Below are positions 24,545 through 32,579 of a stretch of 63,082 nt of DNA, one piece after another (the stretch's first letter is position 1; each line of letters starts with the position of its first letter). Below the pieces are notes generated by a model, which did no database searches, was not told the origin of the DNA, and saw only the letters and a program-made list of their open reading frames with translations. The DNA is from UBA685 sp002299005 (GTDB lineage: Bacteria > Pseudomonadota > Alphaproteobacteria > Puniceispirillales > Puniceispirillaceae), in the NCBI GenBank assembly GCA_963966775.1, contig CAXAAH010000006.1, positions 1 to 63,082 on the forward strand, in the 5' to 3' direction. The position numbers and the translations under genes are program-made.

Positions 24545-25480
24545 ATGTATGATGTTCTCAGTTTGACCATTCCCTTTTTTGGGGTAATCGCACTTGGCGC
24601 TCTTTCTAGAGCCATCGGTTTTTTTGGCGCCGATATGGGCCTAAAGCTTGCACGCTTTGCCTTCTATTTCGTCCTGCCCCCGTTTTTATTTCTATCCATT
24701 ACCGCCGCGCCGGTAGAAGAGCTGTTTAATATCGGCTTTCTTATCCGCTATGAGGTCGCGACCATTTTGATGCTTGTTGTCACAGGCATTGCCTCTGCCT
24801 ATCTGTTTGGCTTTAAGGGTGTGACCAGAGGGCTTTACGGGCTAAATGCGGCCTATCCGAATGTTGGTTATATTGGCGTGCCCTTGTGCCTGATGGCTTT
24901 TGGCAATGAGGCAATTTTGCCGCTCGCGGTCATCTTGGCCATTGATACGATTGTCTTGCTTGTCTGCACAGCTTTGTTTGTGACAGCCGACAAGGAAGGC
25001 GCGCTTGCCTCATCCCTTACCCATACCGCGATGCAGCTTGTCAAAAATCCGCTTATTATCTCTGCCTTTGTTGGCATCTTATGGGCGTTGAGTGATTTGC
25101 CTATTCCGCCCGTGGCCGACAGTTTCATGTCTATGCTAGCAGGGGCGGCGGCGCCATCTGCGCTATTTGCGCTTGGCATCACCCTCTATGGCAGTGATTT
25201 AAAACAAGCCAAGGGCGAGATAGGTCTATTGGTGATTTTGAAATTGGTGGTGCACCCGCTTTTAATGGCCGTATTATTTATCGCTTGGCCCGGCATGGAT
25301 AAGGTCTGGGTGCAGACAGCCATCTTATCAGCGGCTCTGCCAATTGCGGCAAATGTCTTTGCGATGTCACAATATTATCAGGCCTATAGCGAAAAAACCG
25401 CTGGCGCCATAATGCTCAGCACAGTCGTTGCGAGCATTACCACACCAGCGGTTTTATTTCTTCTTTATCGCTTTGTGTAA
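24545..25480 (+). CDS. AEC (auxin efflux carrier) family transporter
   Basis: A 311 aa inner-membrane carrier with about ten membrane segments in two halves separated by a polar loop (residues ~153-165). Family hallmarks are the FYFVLPPFLFLSI segment, NAAYPNVGYIGVPL near residue 100 and the second-half LPIAANVFAMSQYY. Bacterial AEC proteins move malate, malonate or other small organic acids; substrate is unknown. It ends 4 bp from the convergent bioY stop. The ribosome site is weak. Confidence 0.92.
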   Translation: MYDVLSLTIPFFGVIALGALSRAIGFFGADMGLKLARFAFYFVLPPFLFLSITAAPVEELFNIGFLIRYEVATILMLVVTGIASAYLFGFKGVTRGLYGLNAAYPNVGYIGVPLCLMAFGNEAILPLAVILAIDTIVLLVCTALFVTADKEGALASSLTHTAMQLVKNPLIISAFVGILWALSDLPIPPVADSFMSMLAGAAAPSALFALGITLYGSDLKQAKGEIGLLVILKLVVHPLLMAVLFIAWPGMDKVWVQTAILSAALPIAANVFAMSQYYQAYSEKTAGAIMLSTVVASITTPAVLFLLYRFV

Positions 25481-25484
25481 AAGC

Positions 25485-26093
25485 TTATGCCTTTGGCAGA
25501 TATTTCCAAGCCAAAGGAAGCGCGGCTGTTGCGATCACAATCTTTAGCACATCACCATAGATGAAAGGCGCTAGACCGAACTGGATGCCCTTCTCAAAGC
25601 TGCCAACGATTGATGATAGGTACGTGACGCCAAAAGCATAGATAACAAGGTTACCAATAACCATCGCCAACGCCATAGACGCATAGCTCTTGCCCCAGCC
25701 TTTTTCAGCCAATAGGCCAACAACAAAAGCAGACACAGCAAACCCAAATAGATAGCCACCTGTTGGACCAGCCATATAAGCAAGACCAGCACCGCCAGCG
25801 AAAACCGGCAGACCCACAGCACCTTGCGCCAAGTAAGCTATGATAGTCGCAAAACCCAAACGTGAGCCAAAGCTCATACCAATAAGAAGCACCAGCATTG
25901 TCTGCATTGTCAAAGGCACAGGATAGAATGGCACCTTAATATGCGCTGATAGCGCCAATAAAACCGAGCCACCAATAACAAGCGCAATCTTGTTCGCCAT
26001 TGAAAGACCTTGTGAGAGGCCCTGCTCAGATGCGCGGCTAGCGAATACGCTATGCAAAAGCGGCATCGCCGAAATTTGTGAAGTATTTGCCAT
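25485..26093 (-). CDS. bioY: Biotin transporter BioY
   Basis: Substrate-binding S component of biotin ECF transport, or a stand-alone biotin carrier. 202 aa with six membrane segments. The family signature FYPVPLTMQT lies near residue 55, followed by GSRLGFATIIAYLAQGAVGLPVF and PTGGYLFGF. I chose ATG 26093, with AAGGAG nine bases upstream, instead of the longer frame to 26135. No bioM/bioN (ATPase and T component) is adjacent. Solitary BioY proteins are known in alphaproteobacteria and some work alone. Confidence 0.94.
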   Translation of the reverse strand: MANTSQISAMPLLHSVFASRASEQGLSQGLSMANKIALVIGGSVLLALSAHIKVPFYPVPLTMQTMLVLLIGMSFGSRLGFATIIAYLAQGAVGLPVFAGGAGLAYMAGPTGGYLFGFAVSAFVVGLLAEKGWGKSYASMALAMVIGNLVIYAFGVTYLSSIVGSFEKGIQFGLAPFIYGDVLKIVIATAALPLAWKYLPKA

Positions 26094-26276
26094 TATGAGT
26101 TGCTCCTTCATCTGACAAAGTTGACTTATAAACATATCTTCCGCCTCGAAAGATAAACCATTTCAAAATAGAGTGCAATCAAGCACTTTTAGCGGGCAAA
26201 ATTATAAGATCTCTGCTATCAGAGGCCTATCGAAACCCTAGGAATGAAAAACCCTAGCAACAAGAGGTCTTAGACA

Positions 26277-27566
26277 ATGTTGGAAAAACTCTTTTCACTA
26301 CGCCAAAATGGCACCACTATCCGCCGCGAATTTATCGCTGGCCTATCTACTTTCTTAACCATGTCATTCATCATTGCGGTTAATCCTGGCATCCTATCAG
26401 ATGCAGGCATTGATTTTGCGGCCGCCTTTATGGCGACCATTATCGCAACGATTATTGGCACATTAATCATGGGCCTTTATGCAGGCTGGCCCGTTGCGGT
26501 CGCGCCCGGCATGGGGCTTAACGCCTTTTTCACCTATGTGGTGGTCCTTGGCAGCGGCTTTACATGGCAACAAGGCTTAACAGCTGTTTTTGTCTCATCC
26601 CTGCTCTTCTTTATCTTCTCCCTCTCACGCTTGCGGGCATGGCTATTGGAATCAATTCCAGCCGCTCTGCAAGCTGGCATCACAGCTGGCATCGGCCTTT
26701 TCCTTGCGATGATCGGCCTCACCTCAGCTGGCATTATTGTGTCAAACCCTGATACAATCGTCGGCCTAGGCACCATTGGCGCACCAGAAGTATTGCTAGC
26801 CGCTTTTGGCCTTATGCTTATTGCCGGTCTTGAATATCGCGGCATTAAGGGCGGTATATTGCTTGGCATCCTTGCGATTTCCGTCATTGGTTGGGTCACA
26901 GGCCTTGCCTCATTTGGCGGGATTATGAGCGCGCCACCTGTGGCATCTGCCGCTTTCTCGCTTGATTTCTCAGCCGTGACATCACCTGCCTTTATCTCGA
27001 TTGTGTTCGTGATGCTGTTTGTTGATTTCTTTGATACGACAGGCACACTCACCGCCATCTCAGAGATTGCGGGCAAGCGCCGCGAAGATGGCACCATCGA
27101 AGGCTTGAACAAGGCGGTCGTAGCTGACACATCTGCTAGCATCGTAGGCGCCCTATCAGGCACCTCGAACATGACCACCTATCTTGAGAGTGCGACAGGC
27201 ATCAAAGCAGGCGGCAAGACGGGCCTGACGGCTGTCTTTATCGCTCTGCTATTTGCCAGCTGTATCTTCTTTGAGCCGCTATTCGCCTCTATCCCTGCTT
27301 TTGCGACCGCACCAGCATTGATATTTGTGGCGGCGAATTTCCTATCGGCTTTGCGCCGTGTTGAATGGGATGATTTAAGCCAAGCTGTGCCTGTGATGAT
27401 GATCACGCTAATCATGCCTGTTTCATTTTCAATTGCCGCCGGTATCGCCCTTGGCTTTATCGCTTATGCGGTCATGAAAGTGATAGCTGGCAAAGCATCA
27501 CAAATAGCGCCAGCCCTTTGGGTCATTGTGGCTTTTGCCGCTGTCTGGCTCTATCTTAGCGCCTAG
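26277..27566 (+). CDS. NCS2 family purine permease, AzgA type
   Basis: Proton-coupled uptake of adenine, guanine or hypoxanthine across the inner membrane. 429 aa, about 13-14 membrane segments. AzgA-group hallmarks are APGMGLNAFFTYVVV near residue 75, the FVDFFDTTGTLTAISE segment near 245, and GTSNMTTYLESATGI near 298. No purine riboswitch is visible in the leader. The gene is divergent from bioY; a short CCTAGG...CCTAG inverted repeat lies upstream near 26237-26257. Confidence 0.94.
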   Translation: MLEKLFSLRQNGTTIRREFIAGLSTFLTMSFIIAVNPGILSDAGIDFAAAFMATIIATIIGTLIMGLYAGWPVAVAPGMGLNAFFTYVVVLGSGFTWQQGLTAVFVSSLLFFIFSLSRLRAWLLESIPAALQAGITAGIGLFLAMIGLTSAGIIVSNPDTIVGLGTIGAPEVLLAAFGLMLIAGLEYRGIKGGILLGILAISVIGWVTGLASFGGIMSAPPVASAAFSLDFSAVTSPAFISIVFVMLFVDFFDTTGTLTAISEIAGKRREDGTIEGLNKAVVADTSASIVGALSGTSNMTTYLESATGIKAGGKTGLTAVFIALLFASCIFFEPLFASIPAFATAPALIFVAANFLSALRRVEWDDLSQAVPVMMITLIMPVSFSIAAGIALGFIAYAVMKVIAGKASQIAPALWVIVAFAAVWLYLSA

Positions 27567-27581
27567 GAAAAACTTAACGCC

Positions 27582-27618
27582 CCGCACCATGGCAGACCAA
27601 ATGCTTGCTATGGTGCGG
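27582..27618. other. Inverted repeat after the purine permease gene
   Basis: CCGCACCAT (27582-27590) and ATGGTGCGG (27610-27618) form a perfect 9-bp stem with a 19-nt loop, 15 bp after the permease stop. It could end transcription or protect the 3' end, but no T run follows, so it is not a classical intrinsic terminator. Confidence 0.45.
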
Positions 27619-27736
27619 CGGTGCGACAAAATTCTAATTGACGCTCTAGCTGTAGCAGTCTAATCGATGTTAAGATGTGCGGTACGCCGTAAATATATAT
27701 AAGGGCAGTCCTCTTTTTCAAAAGAGGCGATAAGCG

Positions 27737-28588
27737 ATGACAAAATTTGAGCAGAGCCAGCGCGATTTAGACAACCGCCAAGAGCCTATTTTCTCATTTG
27801 CAAATGCAGAATTAGGCCCTTTTGCGAATGCCTGTATCCGTATGATCGAAGGCCTCACAGGCCAGCGCCTTATCAAGCGTCTATATCTTGATTATGTGGA
27901 TGAGAAGCGCCCTGATAAATATTTTTGGCAAGATGCGCTTGCACGCCTAAAGATCACGCTGAAAATCACCAAAGAGGAGGACGCCGCTATTCCAGCAACA
28001 GGCCGTCTGCTTATCATTGCCAATCATCCTTTTGGTGTGATTGATGGCGTCGCTCTGTGTGCGATGGTCTCTGAAGTGCGCTCTGATTACCGCATATTAA
28101 CGCACCGTGTTCTGCGCCAAGCGCCTGCGGTGATGGATAATATTCTGCCGATTGATTTTGATGAAGATGAAAAGGCGTTGCGCAATAATTTGCAAACACG
28201 CAAAGACGCTGTCTCTCATCTAAAGGATGGCGGCGCTGTGATTATTTTCCCGGCCGGCGCGATATCGCTTGCCCCAAAATTGGTTGATAAGGCCGTTGAT
28301 ACGGAATGGAAAAAATTCGTCGCCAAAATGGCTTCTGTGCCAGATACGACCATCCTGCCTTTTTATTTTGAAGGCAAAAATTCGTTTCTCTTCCAATTTG
28401 CCCGCCGCATCAGCCAGACACTTGGCTATGCCTTTATGTTCAGAGAGATTAAGCGTCGCATGGGCTCAGACCTGCCTGTTATTATGCGTAACCCCATTCA
28501 ATCAAATGACCTTGCAGCCTTTGATGATAGAGGCAAGATGACTGATTATTTGCGTCGTTCAACCTATGGCGCACAAAATGATGGCTAG
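27737..28588 (+). CDS. Hemolysin-type lysophospholipid/ornithine lipid acyltransferase (PlsC-like)
   Basis: Membrane-associated acyltransferase of 283 aa. The catalytic NHPFGVIDG motif (NHxxxxD) lies near residue 95 and the substrate-binding FPAGAIS near 175. These match the PlsC superfamily branch annotated as hemolysin-like or OlsA-like, which adds an acyl chain to lyso-lipids such as lyso-ornithine lipid. No olsB-like GNAT partner is adjacent, so the acceptor is unknown. The stop is 4 bp from the convergent TPK gene, with a hairpin spanning the junction. Confidence 0.88.
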   Translation: MTKFEQSQRDLDNRQEPIFSFANAELGPFANACIRMIEGLTGQRLIKRLYLDYVDEKRPDKYFWQDALARLKITLKITKEEDAAIPATGRLLIIANHPFGVIDGVALCAMVSEVRSDYRILTHRVLRQAPAVMDNILPIDFDEDEKALRNNLQTRKDAVSHLKDGGAVIIFPAGAISLAPKLVDKAVDTEWKKFVAKMASVPDTTILPFYFEGKNSFLFQFARRISQTLGYAFMFREIKRRMGSDLPVIMRNPIQSNDLAAFDDRGKMTDYLRRSTYGAQNDG

Positions 28589-28603
28589 GCGCTCAAAGCG
28601 CCT
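28587..28603. other. Hairpin at the acyltransferase/TPK convergent junction
   Basis: AGGCGCT (28587-28593), loop CAA, AGCGCCT (28597-28603) straddles the two convergent stop codons. GC-rich and symmetrical, so it could limit readthrough from both sides, but there is no T run on either strand. Confidence 0.4.
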
Positions 28604-29252
28604 CTAGCGGCATCGTCTGCAATAAACAGAGCGGGCGACAAACCGCGTAAGATATAGTGGCAAATTCTGCCTCTGGTACAATCTCAATCTGTGAGGCGGT
28701 CGCATGATTGGATGATGATATCATTGTCCCAAAGCCAAGCGCCAACCCAGCCAACCCATAGCCTAGATTGAGCGATGATTCAAACCGCATAGGCGCAAGC
28801 GGTATCACAGCCACAAGCCCCCCTGCCTCACTCGCAAGCTGAGCAGGCCCCTTATGCACAGTGATAATCTCATCATTGGTCACGGCGATGATGCGCGTGC
28901 GATGTTGGTATTTCGCCATCAGGTGTAAATTGGCCATAGAGTGATCAAATCTTTTGCCGAAAAGCCCCAACCCCACCACAGATGAAGGCGTTAGATGATA
29001 AAGCGCTTTTTCGAAATCATTGCTATCTTGCTCAGCAATTTGAATATGATGAGCCGCCTTATGATGACCAGAATCAGACCCCTGATGCAGGCTATCCATA
29101 TCGCCGATAATCGTCTCAGCTTGCAATCCTTGTTGCGCCAGATAATCGGCCGCCCCATCAAGCGCGATAAGCGGCATAGCACCTGCAAATTGACGCAAGG
29201 CCGTCTCATTCACATCCCCTTGCCCAATAATAACAGCTGATTTGTATGACAT
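28593..29252 (-). CDS. Thiamine pyrophosphokinase
   Basis: Transfers pyrophosphate from ATP to thiamine, giving the cofactor TPP. The 219 aa protein shows the TPK catalytic part: LDGAADYL near residue 32, IIGDMDSL near 49 and EQDSNDFEKAL near 73, which carry the metal-binding aspartates. The start ATG at 29252 has AGGGAAG ten bases upstream, inside the 3' arm of the hairpin that ends the T1SS operon. There is no TPP riboswitch in the leader. Confidence 0.93.
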   Translation of the reverse strand: MSYKSAVIIGQGDVNETALRQFAGAMPLIALDGAADYLAQQGLQAETIIGDMDSLHQGSDSGHHKAAHHIQIAEQDSNDFEKALYHLTPSSVVGLGLFGKRFDHSMANLHLMAKYQHRTRIIAVTNDEIITVHKGPAQLASEAGGLVAVIPLAPMRFESSLNLGYGLAGLALGFGTMISSSNHATASQIEIVPEAEFATISYAVCRPLCLLQTMPLEAL

Positions 29253-29253
29253 A

Positions 29254-29322
29254 ATAAAAGGGCTTCCCTGTTGCGCCTGCGCCTCAAGATTAGCCGATGC
29301 GCCTGCAACAGGAAAGCCCCTT
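29254..29322 (-). terminator. Terminator of the type I secretion operon, overlapping the TPK ribosome site
   Basis: Long imperfect stem: 29258-29274 pairs with 29305-29322 (about 17 bp with one bulge and one mismatch). On the minus strand it is followed by TTTTATT. It lies directly after the HlyD gene and just before the TPK ATG, and its 3' arm contains the AGGGAAG that would serve as the TPK ribosome site. Confidence 0.7.
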
Positions 29323-29347
29323 TGATTAGACCCTTATGTGGGGTCGT

Positions 29348-30871
29348 CTATTTTTCTCTAAAGGCAACAGAGGCTGCCTTTTGAATCGGTGAGAGGATGC
29401 AATCAAGAACGGTACGCTTGCCGCCGATGATATCAACCGTCACCTGCATGCCCGGCACAATATCAGGCACCACGTTCGAATTTGGGAAGCCCTTATCACC
29501 AATCTCAATCAAGGTCTCATAATAAGGTGGCACATTCTGCTCTTCGGTTGTGTTGCTAGCCACATGAATCACACTGCCTTCAAGCGCCCCATAGCGGGAA
29601 ACATCATAGGCAGATAGCGAGATTCGTGCCAGTTGCCCTAGCGTCACATCTGCCACATCTTGCGGCAATAAACGCGCGCGCACCACATGCTCTGCATCAA
29701 GTGGCACAATCTCTGTTAGGATCGTACCAGCCTGCACAACCGCGCCCACTGTCTTAATATGCAAGGCTGAGACGACACCTGTTTCAGGCGCCCTGATATC
29801 AGCATAGGCAACACGCCCTTGCAGTGAATCTTGACGCGCCATCGCTTGCTCTAGCCCTGTTTGCGCTTCTACCAAATAGGTGGATGATTCAGCACGTCTT
29901 TGGCTTTTTAGCGATGTGATTTCCTTCTCTAGACCTTCACGTCTGGCTTCCATAGCCTCTACCGATAGGGCGGCTAATTCTGCGCTACCCTCGGCCTGAC
30001 GCCATTTTGTTTCAGCTTCGATCAAGCGTAATTTCGGCTCATGGCCCGCATCCACCAAAGGCTTCAACAAATCATATTCCTGTTTGCGGATCCTTTGCTG
30101 TGTCAGCGAGATTTGCACCTCTGCTTTCTTCTCGGCAATATTGCGATTTAACTCTTCAATCGACTGTCTGAAGACATCCAACTGTTCGCGCAAAGCAATT
30201 GTGCGTTGCAAGAATAAATTGGCTTCCTTGGCAACCGCCTCACCTGCTTTTGCTTGCAAAGCGGCGGGGAATGTCACCGACAGGGAATCGTCAACCTCTG
30301 CTTGCAGGCGAATAATAGAAGCTTTGCGTGAGGCGATAATCACCTCATTTTCCGCATAATCAGCTTGCACATCCGCATCTTCGACACGGAACAGCACATC
30401 ACCTTTTTGCACCTCAGAGCCTAATTCAACATAGATCTCTTGAATCGATCCGGGCAGACGGCTTTGCACAATCTGAATATCACTAGGCGGTATAATCGCC
30501 CCTTCAGCGCGCACCTGCTCATCAAGCTCAGCTGTATTTGCCCAATAAAAGGCAATGATGAAAAAGCCTGTAATTAGCAAAAAGACGATTTGCCCTTTGA
30601 ACATGCCCGGCTCTTCATGGGCCTCCAAATCAGGTTCGCTATGGTCAACGGGCGGCGCACCAAACATCAATGGCGCTGGCCCATACCATTTGCGATAGAG
30701 ACCGCGAAATGGCCAAAATATTAGGCGGAACGGTAGTGATAAAATCCAAAACGGTAATTTTATCAGAAACCAAATGAACTTGAAAAGCGTCCCAAAGAAG
30801 CCAGATTTTTCCTCTGGCATCTGTTCTTGGGCCTCTCCTTCGACTATTTCAGGTTTTTGATCTTTAGCCAT
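29348..30871 (-). CDS. Type I secretion membrane fusion protein, HlyD family
   Basis: Periplasmic adaptor linking the ABC exporter to the outer membrane channel. 507 aa. The canonical inner-membrane anchor is residues ~93-111 (QIVFLLITGFFIIAFYWA), followed by the beta-barrel/lipoyl region (PGSIQEIYVELGSEVQKGD) and a long coiled coil (~165-345). The C-terminal half-lipoyl and barrel (IRAPETGVVSALHI; PGMQVTVDIIGG) follow. Unusually, about 90 residues precede the anchor, including a very aromatic, Pro-interrupted hydrophobic stretch (residues ~25-60) and an acidic loop. The start overlaps the ABC gene by 8 bp. Confidence 0.93.
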   Translation of the reverse strand: MAKDQKPEIVEGEAQEQMPEEKSGFFGTLFKFIWFLIKLPFWILSLPFRLIFWPFRGLYRKWYGPAPLMFGAPPVDHSEPDLEAHEEPGMFKGQIVFLLITGFFIIAFYWANTAELDEQVRAEGAIIPPSDIQIVQSRLPGSIQEIYVELGSEVQKGDVLFRVEDADVQADYAENEVIIASRKASIIRLQAEVDDSLSVTFPAALQAKAGEAVAKEANLFLQRTIALREQLDVFRQSIEELNRNIAEKKAEVQISLTQQRIRKQEYDLLKPLVDAGHEPKLRLIEAETKWRQAEGSAELAALSVEAMEARREGLEKEITSLKSQRRAESSTYLVEAQTGLEQAMARQDSLQGRVAYADIRAPETGVVSALHIKTVGAVVQAGTILTEIVPLDAEHVVRARLLPQDVADVTLGQLARISLSAYDVSRYGALEGSVIHVASNTTEEQNVPPYYETLIEIGDKGFPNSNVVPDIVPGMQVTVDIIGGKRTVLDCILSPIQKAASVAFREK

Positions 30872-32579
30872 TTGCGGCTCCTTGCATTTTTTCTAGAACC
30901 TTATCGCGTGGCCCGGCTAGGACGATCTGACCTTTTTCCATCACAATGATATGGTCAGCCATCTTCAACATCGCGCCGCGGTGTGTCACAAACACACAGG
31001 TTGTATCGGTTGTCGCTGTTAATAGACGATCAACAAGCTGAGATTCGGTGGCATTATCCATCGAGGCTGTTGGCTCATCCATCAGTAAGATATTTGGTTT
31101 GGCAATCATCGCGCGCGCAATCGCAATCGCTTGGCGCATACCAGATGATAATTCCTGACCGCGTTCAGATAGCGGGAAATCAAATCCCCCTGGCAGCAAA
31201 CCTATAAAGGCATCTGCGCCAGATACTTTGGCGGCGTAGATTAATTCTTCATCAGTGGCATCAGGCTTACCCATCAGCAAATTATCGCGAATAGTGCCTG
31301 AAAATAGGATCGGGTTTTGTAAGACCGTACCAATATTCTTGCGTACATCTTCAGGGCGAATTTGGCGGATATCGGCATTATCCAGCAACACCACACCCTT
31401 ATCAGGCGGATGAAGGCCACAAATCAGACGAAGCAAGCTTGTCTTACCAGAGCCAATACGTCCCAAAATCGCAATCTTCTGTCCGGCTTTAATCTCAAGA
31501 TTTAGATCATGCAGAACCGGATCTGGCTGATCTTCATAGGTAAAGGTCACATTCTTAAAGGTGATATCACCCGCAAGATTAGGACGGCTTACAAAATTCG
31601 CGCGTGTCTCTTCTTGGGTTTTAACGCCCAACACTTCATCAAGCCCCCGAAAGGCAGACCGTGCTTGGTTCATGCGTCCAAGAAGACCTGTAATCTGGCC
31701 AAGCGGCGCCATTGTCCGGCCTGATAAAATCACACAAGCAATCAATTGACCCATGGAAAGATTACCAGCGCTAATCAAAAACACGCCATAGACCACAATA
31801 CCAATCTGGCTCGCTTGCTGGCCGAATTGTGCGAAATGAGATGCAAGCTGGCTGGTCATTTTTGTCTTCGCAGATGTCTTACCCTGCGATAGCACCGAAT
31901 TAAGCCACCGATTACGCAACATAGAATTACCTTGCGTCATTTTCACAGTCTCAAGCGCGCCAATCATCTCAACCATCACAGCTTGCTTCGACTTGCCTTG
32001 GAACAAGGATAATTCACTCATCCTCTTAATAATCGGCTGCAAAATCATGCCAAATATGATCACCAATGGCACAATCACAGCCGGCACAGCCGCAACAGGC
32101 CCGCCAATCGCATAAAGTACGACCAAGAATAATAGAATGAACGGCAAATCAGCAAAGATGGTAAAAGTCGCTGAGCCGATCACCTCTTTGAGCAAATCAA
32201 AATCGCGCACAGTAGAGGCAAGTGCCCCTGTCGCTTGACGACCTAGATTTGTATCATGACGTGAAATCTTATCGAATAATTCGGTTGAGACTTGCCTATC
32301 AATTTTCTGGCTCGCCCTATCAACAAAATTACCGCGCACAATCTTCATGACAAAATCAAACAAGATCACGACCACGATGATAGAGGTCAGCGCAATCAGA
32401 GATTCTGTCGCATTATTGGGAATGACGCGGTCATAAACGGTCATGATGTACAATGATGATGCCAAGGCAAATACATTGATCAAAATAGACGCCATAATGA
32501 CTTGAAAATAAATCGATTTGGCTTTGAACACTGGCCCATAAAACCAATGCTCCTTTAAACTTCTAACGGGTTTTAACAT
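30864..32579 (-). CDS. Type I secretion ABC permease/ATPase
   Basis: Inner-membrane exporter with fused membrane and ATPase domains, 571 aa, closest in style to LapB/LssB/PrtD proteins. The N-terminal C39-like peptidase domain is missing, so no leader is cleaved here. Six membrane segments span residues ~25-300. Walker A is GRIGSGKT (373-380), Walker B ILLMDE (497-502), and the switch histidine is in VTHRG. The ABC signature reads LSSGM (477-481) instead of LSGGQ. Overlaps of 7-8 bp with the genes on both sides indicate tight coupling. Confidence 0.95.
   Translation of the reverse strand: MLKPVRSLKEHWFYGPVFKAKSIYFQVIMASILINVFALASSLYIMTVYDRVIPNNATESLIALTSIIVVVILFDFVMKIVRGNFVDRASQKIDRQVSTELFDKISRHDTNLGRQATGALASTVRDFDLLKEVIGSATFTIFADLPFILLFLVVLYAIGGPVAAVPAVIVPLVIIFGMILQPIIKRMSELSLFQGKSKQAVMVEMIGALETVKMTQGNSMLRNRWLNSVLSQGKTSAKTKMTSQLASHFAQFGQQASQIGIVVYGVFLISAGNLSMGQLIACVILSGRTMAPLGQITGLLGRMNQARSAFRGLDEVLGVKTQEETRANFVSRPNLAGDITFKNVTFTYEDQPDPVLHDLNLEIKAGQKIAILGRIGSGKTSLLRLICGLHPPDKGVVLLDNADIRQIRPEDVRKNIGTVLQNPILFSGTIRDNLLMGKPDATDEELIYAAKVSGADAFIGLLPGGFDFPLSERGQELSSGMRQAIAIARAMIAKPNILLMDEPTASMDNATESQLVDRLLTATTDTTCVFVTHRGAMLKMADHIIVMEKGQIVLAGPRDKVLEKMQGAANG

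Noticed and set aside
26136..26276. Purine riboswitch before the AzgA permease or BioR operator before bioY
   Set aside because: No purine-aptamer core and no TTATxxATAA-like palindrome in the 140-bp divergent gap; only a short CCTAGG/CCTAG repeat.
28593..29347. TPP riboswitch in front of thiamine pyrophosphokinase
   Set aside because: The leader lacks the CUGAGA and ACCUGAUCUGGAU-type Thi-box segments; the structure present is a long simple hairpin best explained as the T1SS terminator.
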